From NCBI GenBank assembly GCA_937973965.1, contig CALJJQ010000135.1, forward strand, positions 1-36,161: a DNA stretch of 36,161 bases, read 5' to 3'. The notes below the pieces were generated by a model that saw nothing but the letters and a program-made list of their open reading frames with translations, ran no database searches and had not been told where the DNA came from. This document shows, piece after piece, positions 17,758-26,648 of the stretch (its first letter is position 1; each line of letters starts with the position of its first letter). The stretch is from an uncultured Calothrix sp. GTDB taxonomy: Bacteria; Cyanobacteriota; Cyanobacteriia; Cyanobacteriales; Nostocaceae. A program made the position numbers and the translations under genes.

Positions 17758-18492
17758 ATGTACCAAACAAATCCACCCCTTCCCGCTCACGAAGTGTTAC
17801 CAACAATGTATGATTTACCTAGCGAAGATCCGGAGGAACCTGGTTTGCCGGACGAATTTCACGACTTTCAACCACAATTACTACGCTCCACCTGTCAACC
17901 CCCCAACTATCCCATCGCAGAAATGTTCATCGGTACAGACATGAACTTGTATTACGATGTTCGGAATCGATTGTGGCACAAAAGACCAGATTGGTTTTTG
18001 GTACTAGGTGTACCTAGTACACAACAACAGCAGGACATGCGTTGGAGTTATGTGGTTTGGCAAGAGGGAATGGCGCCATTTTTAGTGGTTGAGCTGTTAT
18101 CACCCGACACAGAAACGGAGGATCTGGGACAAACCCTTCGGGATGTGAATAAACCACCGACAAAATGGCAAGTTTACGAACAAAATTTACGCGTACCCTA
18201 CTATGTCGTCTTCGACCGCTATGAAAATAATTTACGAGTCTTCCAACTGACAGGAACCCAATATCAAGCAGTGGAAGTTACTAATCAAAAATTTTGGTTT
18301 CCAGAATTGGAGCTAGGATTAGGACTATGGCAAGGTAGTTATCAACGGGTAGAAGGTTTATGGCTACGTTGGTATGATGCAAATGGCAATTGGATACCTA
18401 CTAGTGAGGAACTAGCTGAAACTGAACGTCAAAGAGCTGAAAAATTAGCCGCAAAACTGCGTGAGTTGATGATTGATCCCGATGATTTGTAA
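17758..18492 (+). CDS. Uma2-family (DUF820) putative restriction-endonuclease-fold protein
   Basis: 244 residues from the ATG at 17758. A TTG 48 bp upstream could add 16 residues, but the ATG is preferred. The PD-(D/E)XK-like core has RPDWFLVLGV (Asp78), FLVVELLSPDT (Glu112) and VPYYVVFDRY, the order and spacing of Uma2 proteins. This family is greatly expanded in cyanobacteria; its biochemical role is unproven. The C-terminal tail is an E/R/A-rich helix (ETERQRAEKLAAKLRELMI) that usually forms a coiled coil. The N-terminal part, with PEEPGLPDEFHDFQPQLL, is a common subfamily start. It stands alone, divergent from the histidine kinase; any link between the two is speculative. Confidence 0.85.
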   Translation: MYQTNPPLPAHEVLPTMYDLPSEDPEEPGLPDEFHDFQPQLLRSTCQPPNYPIAEMFIGTDMNLYYDVRNRLWHKRPDWFLVLGVPSTQQQQDMRWSYVVWQEGMAPFLVVELLSPDTETEDLGQTLRDVNKPPTKWQVYEQNLRVPYYVVFDRYENNLRVFQLTGTQYQAVEVTNQKFWFPELELGLGLWQGSYQRVEGLWLRWYDANGNWIPTSEELAETERQRAEKLAAKLRELMIDPDDL

Positions 18493-19650
18493 AGTTTTAA
18501 GAAATTTAATGCCGCGAATAGTCATTATGTAGCTCCTATTTCCCACAAAAGCAAGCGATCGCCTATCTCTTAATTCTTTGCCAAAGAGTGTTTCCAGCCC
18601 TTTTGAACGGTCATCATTTTGTCACAGTCTAAACGTATAAATCTAGATTTTTAAGGTATTGAGAGATACCCTGAGAAATACAGGGTAGGTGTAGCTTTAT
18701 CCTCAAGAACTGCGCACACAGGTGATGTAAAGTTTTTAAAAACCCTGCATTGAAAATTTTTTGAAGTCTGTGAAAATTGGAAATCAAGGGTTAAAACTAT
18801 TTACTATTCTTTACCTCCTCAAGTTTCTTTAAGAGTTTTCTCCCAGGTCTATATCGGTTTCCGTCGCACTTTACCCAACTTAACTTCTGAATCGATTATG
18901 AGAATTCACCTGAATTGAGTAAATAAATGTAATTCTTTTTTAAAAGAAATTAATTTATCTTCCTAAACACTATAGCAATTGTACTGGAATTTTTTACTTG
19001 CTACGCTGAGGCGCAAGCCCTCAAGGGAGAATGTAGTGGTCTATCCCATAAGTTATGAGGAACTCATTGTAGTACTATAGCCCTGAAAAAGCGTTAATAT
19101 ATTAATGAAAAGGCACTAAAGCCCAACTACATACCTTTTTCTCACACATCAAAATTGATAATGTGGTGGATTACTAGTCACTATTCCCTACTCCCTGATC
19201 CCCATAGTTCGATTTCCAAATCAAAAAAGATGATAATTATTGATTCAATAATCATGTTTACTTTAATTAATGAATTTTTTTAAAGATAGAATTCCCCTAT
19301 TCCTTTAATAATAATTGACAAAGCTTGTGTCGGGAAAAAATGACGTATAATCTAATGATAGGTAGGTAAACCTAAATCAAGAGGATGAATAGGAAATGGT
19401 TAGTTTAATCAGATTTTCTATTGAACCAAGCTGATGGAATTTACTGCTTGTAAATTTTGCTTACCTCCGAGTGAAAATAAATGATTTCACTCATAACCAA
19501 TCCAATAATGGTTAACAGTAAATTCTAGATATTGCTGTTAATAAATATATGCTTGTTAATGATTGTTTGAAATTTACGTCCACAGCACGAAAATTCAGGT
19601 GTTGTGGATAAAATATGCAGCTAACCCAGAATTGATCGAGAACGCGTAGG
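18493..19650. other. 1.16-kb gene-free region
   Basis: No coding frame worth calling. A small hairpin lies at 18667-18687 (TACCCTG, 7-nt loop, CAGGGTA) without a T-run, and the second copy of dispersed repeat family C at 19093-19176. The last 300 bp are AT-rich and should contain the promoter of the stress-protein gene. Confidence 0.6.
19093..19176. repeat. Dispersed repeat, family C copy 2
   Basis: It shares GTTAATAT, CCTTTT, CTC-CA-CAAAATT and ATGTGGTGGA-TACTA with 8613-8683, in the same orientation, with about 14 extra bases in the left half. Confidence 0.65.
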
Positions 19651-20544
19651 ATGATGATTGAAAAAGTATTAGTGGCAGTTTCCGGTCTAGGTCATGCGGA
19701 AGAAATGCTGAAAACTCTGAGCGAATTACCAGCAATGAAAAATTCCCAGGTGACGGTTTTGCATGTTGTTCCAGCCCAAACTAGCGCAGAGGTGATGACA
19801 GCAAAATGGGAAGAAGGGGGGAAAATTCTTGCCAATGCAATTCAGTATTTAAATTTAGATCCGAGTCGAGTATCTTCGATTTTGCGTCAGGGTGAACCCA
19901 AGGATGTAGTTTGTCAGGTTGCAGATGAGATCGATGCCGATTTGATTATTATGGGTTCACGGGGACTGAAGCGGCTACAGTCAATTTTAGCTAACTCCGT
20001 CAGTCAATATGTCTTTCAGCTGTCCTCCAGACCAATGTTGCTGGTCAAAGATGATATTTACGTCAAAAAAATTAACCGAGTCATGGTGGCAATCAATGAC
20101 TCCGATGCAGCTAGACAGTGTTTGCAATTAGGAATCTTTTTGCTGCGTGATCTCAAAGGAGGGGAATTATTATTAGCAAATGTGAATACTGAATGGAAAG
20201 GCAAAACGACCACGACTAAAGATGTGAATCCATCTGAGAATCCCGTTTTAGCCTCAGCCTTAGCAGAAGCGAAAAAGTATGGAATCGAAACCAAGTGTAT
20301 CATTAGTGGAGGAGCAAAAGGACAGGAAGGAACCTTAACTAGCAGTGGACGTGCTGGTCAAGAAATATGTCGTTTGGCGGATGAATTTAATGTGGATTTA
20401 CTGCTAATTGGTTCCCCAGACCGTCGTCCTTCAATTGCGAAAAGTTTTGTGGATTTAGACAGACTTTTAGGTGCTTCCCTATCTGATTATGTACGTGTGA
20501 ATGCAACTTGTCCGGTATTGTTGGCACGGACTGCTACTGCTTAA
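19651..20544 (+). CDS. Tandem universal stress protein (UspA-like)
   Basis: 297 residues forming two UspA domains. Domain 1 (2 to about 140) starts IEKVLVAVSG and ends with GSRGLKRLQSILANSVSQYV and RPMLLVK. Domain 2 (about 146-297) starts INRVMVAINDSD and ends with IGSPDRRPSIAK and CPVLLAR. The glycine-loop near each C-terminus resembles that of ATP-binding Usp proteins, but the second copy is degenerate (SPDRR in place of SRG), so nucleotide binding may be limited to domain 1. The protein is cytosolic. Usp proteins are induced by starvation and stress, and the molecular role here is unknown. Two consecutive ATG codons open the frame with AGG just before; the first is used. It is monocistronic, with a strong terminator at 20615-20653. 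Confidence 0.9.
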   Translation: MMIEKVLVAVSGLGHAEEMLKTLSELPAMKNSQVTVLHVVPAQTSAEVMTAKWEEGGKILANAIQYLNLDPSRVSSILRQGEPKDVVCQVADEIDADLIIMGSRGLKRLQSILANSVSQYVFQLSSRPMLLVKDDIYVKKINRVMVAINDSDAARQCLQLGIFLLRDLKGGELLLANVNTEWKGKTTTTKDVNPSENPVLASALAEAKKYGIETKCIISGGAKGQEGTLTSSGRAGQEICRLADEFNVDLLLIGSPDRRPSIAKSFVDLDRLLGASLSDYVRVNATCPVLLARTATA

Positions 20545-20614
20545 GTTTAAGTATCACACTGAACTATTCTTTACCATAGCCTCAGAAAGTAAATAATTTA
20601 TTTAAAGAGAATAT

Positions 20615-20653
20615 AAGCGCTTTGAATTTAGTCTTGTTCAAAGCGTTTTTTTT
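20615..20653 (+). terminator. Terminator of the universal stress protein gene
   Basis: CGCTTTGAA (20618-20626) pairs perfectly with TTCAAAGCG (20637-20645) around a 10-nt loop and is followed by eight T residues. It starts about 70 bp past the stop codon. The stem may extend by three more pairs into the T-run. Confidence 0.9.
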
Positions 20654-20811
20654 ATGCATACTATTTTCACTACGACATCCGTTAATGCACTGATTTTTGT
20701 TGACTACATGGGAAGAGGTTGAGTACTTTTACTGAAGTATTTTTCCCAAATTCCAGACCGACCTCATTGCACCAGATGGGTGACAGCAAGAACTAATTAA
20801 TAAAACTGAAG

Positions 20812-21555
20812 ATGAATTTTTTAAATATTTTCGGTCTTGTACCCTATATTCAACTAAGTAGATTGGGTATAATTTCGTTTTTAGTGTTTATTTCACTGAC
20901 AAAAACTAGTTTTGCTAACAATTCTGTAACAAACGCTCAAAGTCAAGAAAAAATTTGTCCTCAGCAAAATTCCATTCCTCGACGTAGCTTTGAAACCCAG
21001 AGATACTGGGGATATATATGTTTGGGAGACCGGAAAAATCCCCTGGGTTATTTTGTGCGGACAGTCAAGAACGACAACAACAAAATTATCCTTCCCCTCA
21101 CCCAGGTCAAAGATGAAACCTATACAGCGACCAACGAGGAATTTAACTATAGCTACGTGATTAATCGCTACGAACTACTAGTATATAAGAATCAGCGATT
21201 AATATTACGCGATCGCACAATTAATTCCTACACAGCAGACGGTCAACTCCTGACAAATGCCTGTCCCCAGGGGGGAACACAGGTGGTAGAAGCACTCACA
21301 CCCAATTTTTTAGCTTACGTTTGTCAAAATGGCAAAGAAAAACAGCAATTAAGTCTACATATTATCGCTCGTAAAGGAAATGAACGAATTACAGCACCTT
21401 TAGAAAAAACTAGCGAACACAATAATTCCGACGACAAATCACAGAAATTTGTCGCAGTCAGAGGTCAGTTACGTTACATCTTGACCCCAGAAATGTTGAA
21501 AATCTGGTTAGATCCAAAAACTACCGTCAAAGAGCGGGTGCTTGAATGGAATTAA
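20812..21555 (+). CDS. Secreted or periplasmic protein of unknown function
   Basis: 247 residues. A hydrophobic segment at about 17-33 (RLGIISFLVFISLTK) followed by SFANNS looks like a Sec signal peptide, with likely cleavage after Ala35. The mature part has four cysteines in similar settings (KICPQQ, YICLGD, NACPQG, YVCQNG), which suggests two internally related halves (about 47-135 and 150-245), each a Cys-Cys pair. The halves share a C-P-QG/QQ ... Y-C-G pattern. No enzyme motif is recognised. The ATG at 20812 is the only start giving a complete signal peptide; no strong ribosome-binding site is seen. It lies between well-terminated genes and is probably monocistronic. Confidence 0.7.
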   Translation: MNFLNIFGLVPYIQLSRLGIISFLVFISLTKTSFANNSVTNAQSQEKICPQQNSIPRRSFETQRYWGYICLGDRKNPLGYFVRTVKNDNNKIILPLTQVKDETYTATNEEFNYSYVINRYELLVYKNQRLILRDRTINSYTADGQLLTNACPQGGTQVVEALTPNFLAYVCQNGKEKQQLSLHIIARKGNERITAPLEKTSEHNNSDDKSQKFVAVRGQLRYILTPEMLKIWLDPKTTVKERVLEWN

Positions 21556-21645
21556 GAGGATGTTTCAAAAGTCGATTTTAATACTTAATAAGCTCGTTTT
21601 TTGGGAGTAGGGAATCGGGAGAGACACGACATGTCCCGTCTGTAC
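21554..21645. repeat. Dispersed repeat, family B copy 2
   Basis: It begins at the stop codon of the preceding gene and aligns with 6868-6969 over its full length. It ends in a degenerate palindrome of the GTAGAGACG family (GAGACACGACATGTCCCGTC). Confidence 0.75.
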
Positions 21646-22385
21646 AGTCGATAACGACAAATATACCGTTTGAGCCTATTGACTGTCTTCAATCAGTGAT
21701 TGATAAAGTATTTATTAATACTTGACCAACATCCCTCTAAGTCTATGACTGTCAACGATTAACAGTTAACAAGCTAACATTTAAGATTTATTTCAATTTT
21801 ATACAGCTTACTCCAAACCGTTCTCAATCCTGTTTTTTATATTTTGTATATTTTAATTCTGCTGTAATTTACCAACTTCATCAAGACTTTAAAAATATCC
21901 ACAAAAAGTTATAAATATTCTGGCGGAAACATCAGCACAATTGATAATGGTACGGTTGACAGAAATATGGGGGGATTTTTGTTCAACCTGGGTTCTTGGC
22001 TAATTAGTTCGGTAATTCAACCTTGTCTCAATCGAAAATAGTAAGTAGCTGTCATGTACTGCTGACATCAAAAATAGATGGAAGTGGTTTTTCCCACTCT
22101 TCACTGCCTATTTTCTAAAGAGGGAGTGGGGAGTATGAATGAGCTATTTAGGGTCAGAAAGCTTGATATCAAGGGAAAAGGGGGAGAACTAATTCTTCAA
22201 AAACTTGGGTGATATTATGGACAAGGTTTAAATGAAAAATAAAACACTAATTAAGAAAACGTAGATATGGAACTCCTACTTACATCATCCTGCAAGTTTT
22301 AAATAACTAAAACGTAATTATCAGTAATTGTTGAATAAACCTGAAAATGCTATCCTCCTGTTGTCGGTGTGGAGTGTGAAAAAAT
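21646..22385. other. Intergenic region upstream of glmM
   Basis: About 740 bp with no gene seen. It contains a 15-bp perfect palindrome (TCAATCA-G-TGATTGA, 21689-21703) and a CCCACTC/GAGTGGG inverted repeat around 22095-22135. AT-rich DNA precedes the glmM start. Confidence 0.55.
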
Positions 22386-23852
22386 ATGGTCTCATTTGCA
22401 AATCGAACTCAAGAAGTGGCAGGAAATAATACTCACGAGCTACGGGAAAACACTATATCGAATAGAGATATAAGTATCTGGGCTAGCAACTTACCGTCAA
22501 CAGCCCTATTTGGAACTGACGGGATTCGCGGACAGGTTGGAGAATTGCTCACCGCACCCTTAGCCTTACAAATCGGTTTCTGGACAGGAGTTGTCCTTCG
22601 CTCCCATGCAGCTAACCCAGGACCTGTGATTTTAGGTCAAGATTCCCGTAATTCCAGTGATATGCTAGCAATGGCTCTCAGTGCGGGTTTGACCGCTGCG
22701 GGTGTGGAAGTCTGGTATTTGGGATTATGTCCCACACCTTGTGTAGCCTATCTTACCAGTGAAACCCATGCCATTGGTGGAGTCATGATTTCCGCAAGCC
22801 ACAATCCACCCCAAGATAACGGGATTAAAATTTTTGGTGAAAAAGGCACAAAATTAGCACCTGCATTGCAAGGGGAGATTGAAGAGGGATTACGGGGTCT
22901 TCATACCCTCTCTCCGGGAATTAACAACTGTGGTAGACATTTTGCACGTCCTGAATTAATCTGCCAATATGCTGAAGCTTTACAAGCACCTCTGGCTGAT
23001 ATAAATTTTGCTGGGATGAAAATTGTGCTTGATTTGGCTTGGGGAGCTGCGGTGGGTTTAGCTGCATCCGTATTCAAAACAATGGGTGCGGAGGTTATTT
23101 GTTTACATAACCAAGCTGATGGCGATCGCATTAATGTCGGTTGTGGTTCCACCCATCTCGACCTACTCAAGGCTGCTGTGATTGACGAAAATGCCGATAT
23201 CGGCTTTGGATTTGACGGGGATGCGGATCGGGTTTTAGCTGTTGATAATATCGGACGTACCGTGGATGGTGATTATATTTTGTATCTGTGGGGACAGCGT
23301 TTACAACGCTTAAATCAATTACCCGATAATTTAATTGTCTCCACAGTCATGGCCAACCTGGGATTTGAAAGAGCTTGGAATCGCGTCGGTGGTAAATTAA
23401 TTCGTACTCCCGTTGGGGATCAATATGTCCAAGCGGAAATGTTCCGCAGTGGGGGAATGTTGGGAGGAGAACAATCCGGACACATTTTGTGTCGTCACTA
23501 CGGTATTACTGGAGATGGTTTATTGACAGCCTTACATATCGCCACCTTAACCAAAGAATCTGGTCTGACCTTAGCAGAGCTAGTCGAGCAAAGCTTCCAA
23601 ACCTATCCCCAATTATTACGCAACGTCCGCGTCGAAAACCGCGATCACCGGATGAAATGGCAAGAATGTGAACCTCTGACCAATGCGATCGCCACTGCGG
23701 AAACTGCAATGGGTAATGCGGGAAGAATTCTAGTTCGCGCTTCTGGAACCGAACCTGTGATCCGCGTCATGGTTGAAGCTGAAGATGCACAACTAGCTCA
23801 ATACTGGACTGAAAATTTAGTCAAAACAGTACAAATGCATTTAGCTGAGTAG
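22386..23852 (+). CDS. glmM: Phosphoglucosamine mutase
   Basis: 488 residues. It converts glucosamine-6-phosphate to glucosamine-1-phosphate, the precursor of UDP-GlcNAc for peptidoglycan and lipopolysaccharide. The active-site loop is [17 protein letters not shown], with the phosphoserine at about Ser138. The metal loop is FDGDADR, the sugar-binding loop GGEQSGH, and the phosphate-binding loop [12 protein letters not shown]. The roughly 38-residue stretch before LFGTDGIRG is longer than in enterobacterial GlmM but usual in cyanobacteria. A phosphoglucomutase or phosphomannomutase is less likely, given GGEQSGHIL and the RASGTEP loop. The next gene (DUF4079) follows 103 bp later on the same strand and may be co-transcribed. 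Confidence 0.95.
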   Translation: MVSFANRTQEVAGNNTHELRENTISNRDISIWASNLPSTALFGTDGIRGQVGELLTAPLALQIGFWTGVVLRSHAANPGPVILGQDSRNSSDMLAMALSAGLTAAGVEVWYLGLCPTPCVAYLTSETHAIGGVMISASHNPPQDNGIKIFGEKGTKLAPALQGEIEEGLRGLHTLSPGINNCGRHFARPELICQYAEALQAPLADINFAGMKIVLDLAWGAAVGLAASVFKTMGAEVICLHNQADGDRINVGCGSTHLDLLKAAVIDENADIGFGFDGDADRVLAVDNIGRTVDGDYILYLWGQRLQRLNQLPDNLIVSTVMANLGFERAWNRVGGKLIRTPVGDQYVQAEMFRSGGMLGGEQSGHILCRHYGITGDGLLTALHIATLTKESGLTLAELVEQSFQTYPQLLRNVRVENRDHRMKWQECEPLTNAIATAETAMGNAGRILVRASGTEPVIRVMVEAEDAQLAQYWTENLVKTVQMHLAE

Positions 23853-23955
23853 ATTTTTCATTCCCTGACAAACCCAGATCCAAAATCTCAAACCTGAAAT
23901 CCAAAATTGATTTATGCTAACTTTTATGAAGATTTAAGAATTCAGAGAGAACACT

Positions 23956-24426
23956 ATGGATTTGGGGCTGTCTCCTTCGGTTAAATATTGGCTACAATTC
24001 GTCCACCCAGTCATGATGTGGGGATTGTTAGCGTTTATGCTGTACACTGCTTACCAAGGTTTCCAGGTACAGCGCACCCGCAACGCTCAGGGTGAAGAGA
24101 AAAAAGAACTAATCAAGGGTAAATATAATATTCGCCACTTTCAAAGTGGTTCAATTGTTTTAGCACTGATGGTCGCTGGTTCCATTGGTGGAATGGCTGT
24201 CACCTATATCAATAACGGTAAATTATTTGTCCAACCCCACTTAATTGTTGGGTTATCCATGACGGCAATGATTGCCTTTACTGCGGCCTTATCACCATTC
24301 ATGCAAAAAGGTGCTAACTGGGCTAGGGCAACCCATATTACCATAAATTTTATACTTATAGGATTTTTTATGTGGCAAGGAATTACTGGTGTCCAAATTG
24401 TGCAACGGATTCTCAGTAAATCTTAG
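23956..24426 (+). CDS. DUF4079 four-helix membrane protein
   Basis: 156 residues with four predicted transmembrane helices (about 13-33, 64-85, 94-114, 127-149), a pattern typical of cyanobacterial DUF4079 proteins. Histidines at 17, 61, 95 and 127 each sit at or in one helix, which resembles the haem-ligand layout of b561-type cytochromes. That is inference, not a recognised family assignment. The loop between helices 1 and 2 is strongly charged (RTRNAQGEEKKELIKGK). The start ATG directly precedes a conserved-looking N-terminus (MDLGLSPSVKYWLQ), with GAGAGA about 8 bp upstream. The location is probably the thylakoid or plasma membrane. It is convergent with the DUF1997 gene, with a palindrome between the two stops. 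Confidence 0.85.
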   Translation: MDLGLSPSVKYWLQFVHPVMMWGLLAFMLYTAYQGFQVQRTRNAQGEEKKELIKGKYNIRHFQSGSIVLALMVAGSIGGMAVTYINNGKLFVQPHLIVGLSMTAMIAFTAALSPFMQKGANWARATHITINFILIGFFMWQGITGVQIVQRILSKS

Positions 24427-24443
24427 GAAGTAGGGAGTCGGGA

Positions 24444-24472
24444 GTAGAGACGACCCGTCGGGTCGTCTCTAC
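24444..24472. repeat. 29-bp palindrome of the GTAGAGACG family between convergent genes
   Basis: Perfect 14-base arms GTAGAGACGACCCG and CGGGTCGTCTCTAC flank a single T. It sits 17 bp past the DUF4079 stop and about 60 bp from the DUF1997 stop. GGGAGT-type short repeats lie on both sides. It can fold in RNA from either strand, but no T-run follows. Confidence 0.9.
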
Positions 24473-24530
24473 AGGGAGTTGGGGAGTATATCTAAAAATC
24501 ATCCTGTATTCTGTCTCCCGTCTCCTCCCA

Positions 24531-25190
24531 CTAACCTTTGCGTCTAACTTGAGACACATCGATTCCCAGGGAGGAATGGAAATCACCTTGAACCTTACGT
24601 GTTAAACGACGGGAAACTTGACGGACGATTTGATTGAGTAAGCGATCGCCCGTATTTTGAATTAAGGATTTTGGTAAGCGCTGAATAAACCGGGGAAAAT
24701 GTAAAAATACCGTTAAATCCAATTTCCATTCGATATAGGTAAGATGGCCAGATTCCGCTTCAACTAGTTGCATGACCGCTCGATAATCCACATCGTAACC
24801 GGGAGGTGTGTAATCGGGAATGGGTACGGTTACAATTCGATAAATACCTTCATCCGGTGGAGATAATTCCAGACCGATTTTCGGTTCCACTTCATATCCA
24901 AACGCACCAAATCGACCAATTACCAACGCATAGCCATTCTCGCTCAAGGGATGAACTTTCATCGGTTCTGCACACCTGACAAACCATTCTTGATGACGAT
25001 TTAGATATTCCGCGACCACCGTCGCTGGAGCATATAAGTCCATGCGATCGCTGTAATGTCCGTAGAATTTGTTGGGTATGTCGGATTGATTTTCCGGTAA
25101 TAATTCCTGAGTATTAACCAAACCCGATGTCACCGATATGAGGTTTTCCGTTGTCTCGAATGTTTGTTGTTCTCGGTCTTTAGATAGCAT
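24531..25190 (-). CDS. DUF1997 family protein (SRPBCC-like)
   Basis: 219 residues with no signal peptide or membrane helix. Motifs include FYGHYSDRMDLYAPATVVAEYLNRHQEW-like segments (read here as YAPATVVAEYL), YALVIGRFGAFGYEVEPKIGL, and HLTYIEWKLDLTVFLHFPRF near 150-170. These match the DUF1997 family found in cyanobacteria and chloroplasts, thought to have a START/SRPBCC-like lipid-binding fold. A lipid or pigment-related role is possible but unproven. The C-terminus VRQVSRRLTRKVQGDF is basic and helical. Its ATG diverges from the SDR gene across a 312-bp region. Product identity is good; function is unknown. Confidence 0.82.
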   Translation of the reverse strand: MLSKDREQQTFETTENLISVTSGLVNTQELLPENQSDIPNKFYGHYSDRMDLYAPATVVAEYLNRHQEWFVRCAEPMKVHPLSENGYALVIGRFGAFGYEVEPKIGLELSPPDEGIYRIVTVPIPDYTPPGYDVDYRAVMQLVEAESGHLTYIEWKLDLTVFLHFPRFIQRLPKSLIQNTGDRLLNQIVRQVSRRLTRKVQGDFHSSLGIDVSQVRRKG

Positions 25191-25502
25191 ACATGCGTTC
25201 CCGTTGAATATAGCCTTTACCTCTTAAATTCAGGTTTCCCATTTTTCAAAGTAAATTTGGGGTCAAATGTGGGTTTTTATGAAAATCTCAAAAATATGTC
25301 AGGTCATTCATCGAATCTCTAAAATATAAGATTGAGTCGAAAACACGCTGAATCAGCTGTTGGGCATTTAAGTTGCATATTCACTACTTTTGATGGATGA
25401 CAGTCAACAGTTAACTGTTTTCCGTCAACAGTAGATCAAGTAGTTATGTGATTTATGTGAGTTTTAACTTCATCACACTAATAATCTAGGATAGCGTTTA
25501 CT
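25191..25502. promoter_or_regulatory. Divergent promoter region DUF1997 / SDR with palindrome
   Basis: 312 bp with no gene. A 14-bp perfect palindrome AACAGTTAACTGTT (25406-25419) lies inside two direct copies of GTCAACAGT, about 85 bp before the SDR start. The element may be an operator or merely a short GTCAACAGT tandem repeat of the kind common in cyanobacterial spacers. Confidence 0.4.
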
Positions 25503-26159
25503 ATGAAAGCTTTGGTAGCAGGAAGCACAGGTGAAACCGGTCGTCGGATTGTGGAGGAACTGATCAAACGTGACATTCCCGTCCGTACCTTTGTCCGCGA
25601 TATCACCAAAGCCCAGGAGATTTTACCCCCTAGCGTGGAAATTGTTCCTGGTGATGTTCTCAAACCGGAGACAATTAGTGCGGCTATGGAGGGGTGTACA
25701 GTAGTTCTGTGTGCAACTGGTGCGCGTCCCAGTTTTGACCCCACAGGACCCTATCAAGTTGATTTCCTGGGGACAAAAAATCTGGTTGATACAGCCAAAG
25801 CCAAAGGGATTGAACACTTTGTTTTGGTTTCCTCCATGTGTGTATCCCAGTTTTTCCATCCCCTCAACCTGTTTTGGTTAATTTTGTTTTGGAAAAAGCA
25901 AGCTGAGGAATATTTGCAAAAAAGCGGTTTAACCTACACCATTGTGCGTCCAGGTGGTCTGAAAAATGAAGATAACAGCGATGCAATTATCATGAAAACT
26001 GCGGATTCTCTGTTTGAAGGTAGCATTCCCCGGCAAAAAGTTGCTCAAGTCTGTGTAGAAGCTTTGCATATCCCCGCATCCCGGAACAAAATCGTCGAAG
26101 TTATTACCCAACCAGACAGCACCAATCAACCCATCGCGGAATTATTTGCCAGCGTTTAA
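25503..26159 (+). CDS. Atypical short-chain dehydrogenase/reductase, NAD(P)-binding (Tic62-like)
   Basis: 218 residues. The N-terminal Rossmann motif is VAGSTGETGRRIVEEL (G-x2-G-x2-G type). It is followed by VRTFVRD (NADP-favouring basic residue), VPGDVL, and VVLCATGARPSF. The later part has FVLVSSMCVSQFF in place of the classical catalytic region. WKKQAEEYLQKSGLTYTIVRPGGL is typical of atypical SDRs of the NmrA/Tic62 group. Cyanobacterial homologues are soluble, and the chloroplast relative Tic62 binds ferredoxin-NADP reductase. The short protein lacks the Tic62 C-terminal repeats. Substrate is unknown. The start ATG is directly at the motif, so no other start is reasonable. A single gene upstream of a repeat-rich gap. 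Confidence 0.88.
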   Translation: MKALVAGSTGETGRRIVEELIKRDIPVRTFVRDITKAQEILPPSVEIVPGDVLKPETISAAMEGCTVVLCATGARPSFDPTGPYQVDFLGTKNLVDTAKAKGIEHFVLVSSMCVSQFFHPLNLFWLILFWKKQAEEYLQKSGLTYTIVRPGGLKNEDNSDAIIMKTADSLFEGSIPRQKVAQVCVEALHIPASRNKIVEVITQPDSTNQPIAELFASV

Positions 26160-26648
26160 TTGGATTTTGGATTTTGGAGCATTAGAGACGACCCAACGGG
26201 TCGTCTTGAATCTGATAGATTTATCAGCCCACGCAAAATTAACAAAATTAAAATAATTTATTGATAATTTCCTCCGAGTTTATTTATTTGCAGGGGTATT
26301 GACGTTAAATAAAAACTTCTGGAGAAAAAACCTAAATTCCGGAACTTTGGCAAAATAACAAAAGTGTGATTTGTGATGGGGTATTTTCCGCACAGCCTGC
26401 TCGGAATTTCCCTGGGAATTAGTGAATAAAATTATTATAGAAGTCCCACTTGAATATTTGTGACGGAAGCTGTGCTGATACCAATTTGAAAATGATTGCG
26501 AAGTTAGAGAAGACCCCTAGAAGCGCGCAGCGCTGTTTCTCACAAAGTCGGGTAGTCTCTACAGGTCAATCCAAAATTTGGTATTACCCATACAAAATAA
26601 ATAAACCAACAGGTCGTTTCTCCCTATTCTTTTACAAAAACAAAATAA
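26160..26648. other. Intergenic region with two palindromic repeats
   Basis: No gene. At 26186-26206, AGACGACCC and GGGTCGTCT flank AAC, a member of the GTAGAGACG palindrome family, next to GGATTTT heptamers. At 26505-26561 a degenerate member is split: TAGAGAAGACCC on the left and GGGTAGTCTCTA on the right, with 33 bp between them holding an AGCGCGCAGCGCT core. Confidence 0.65.
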
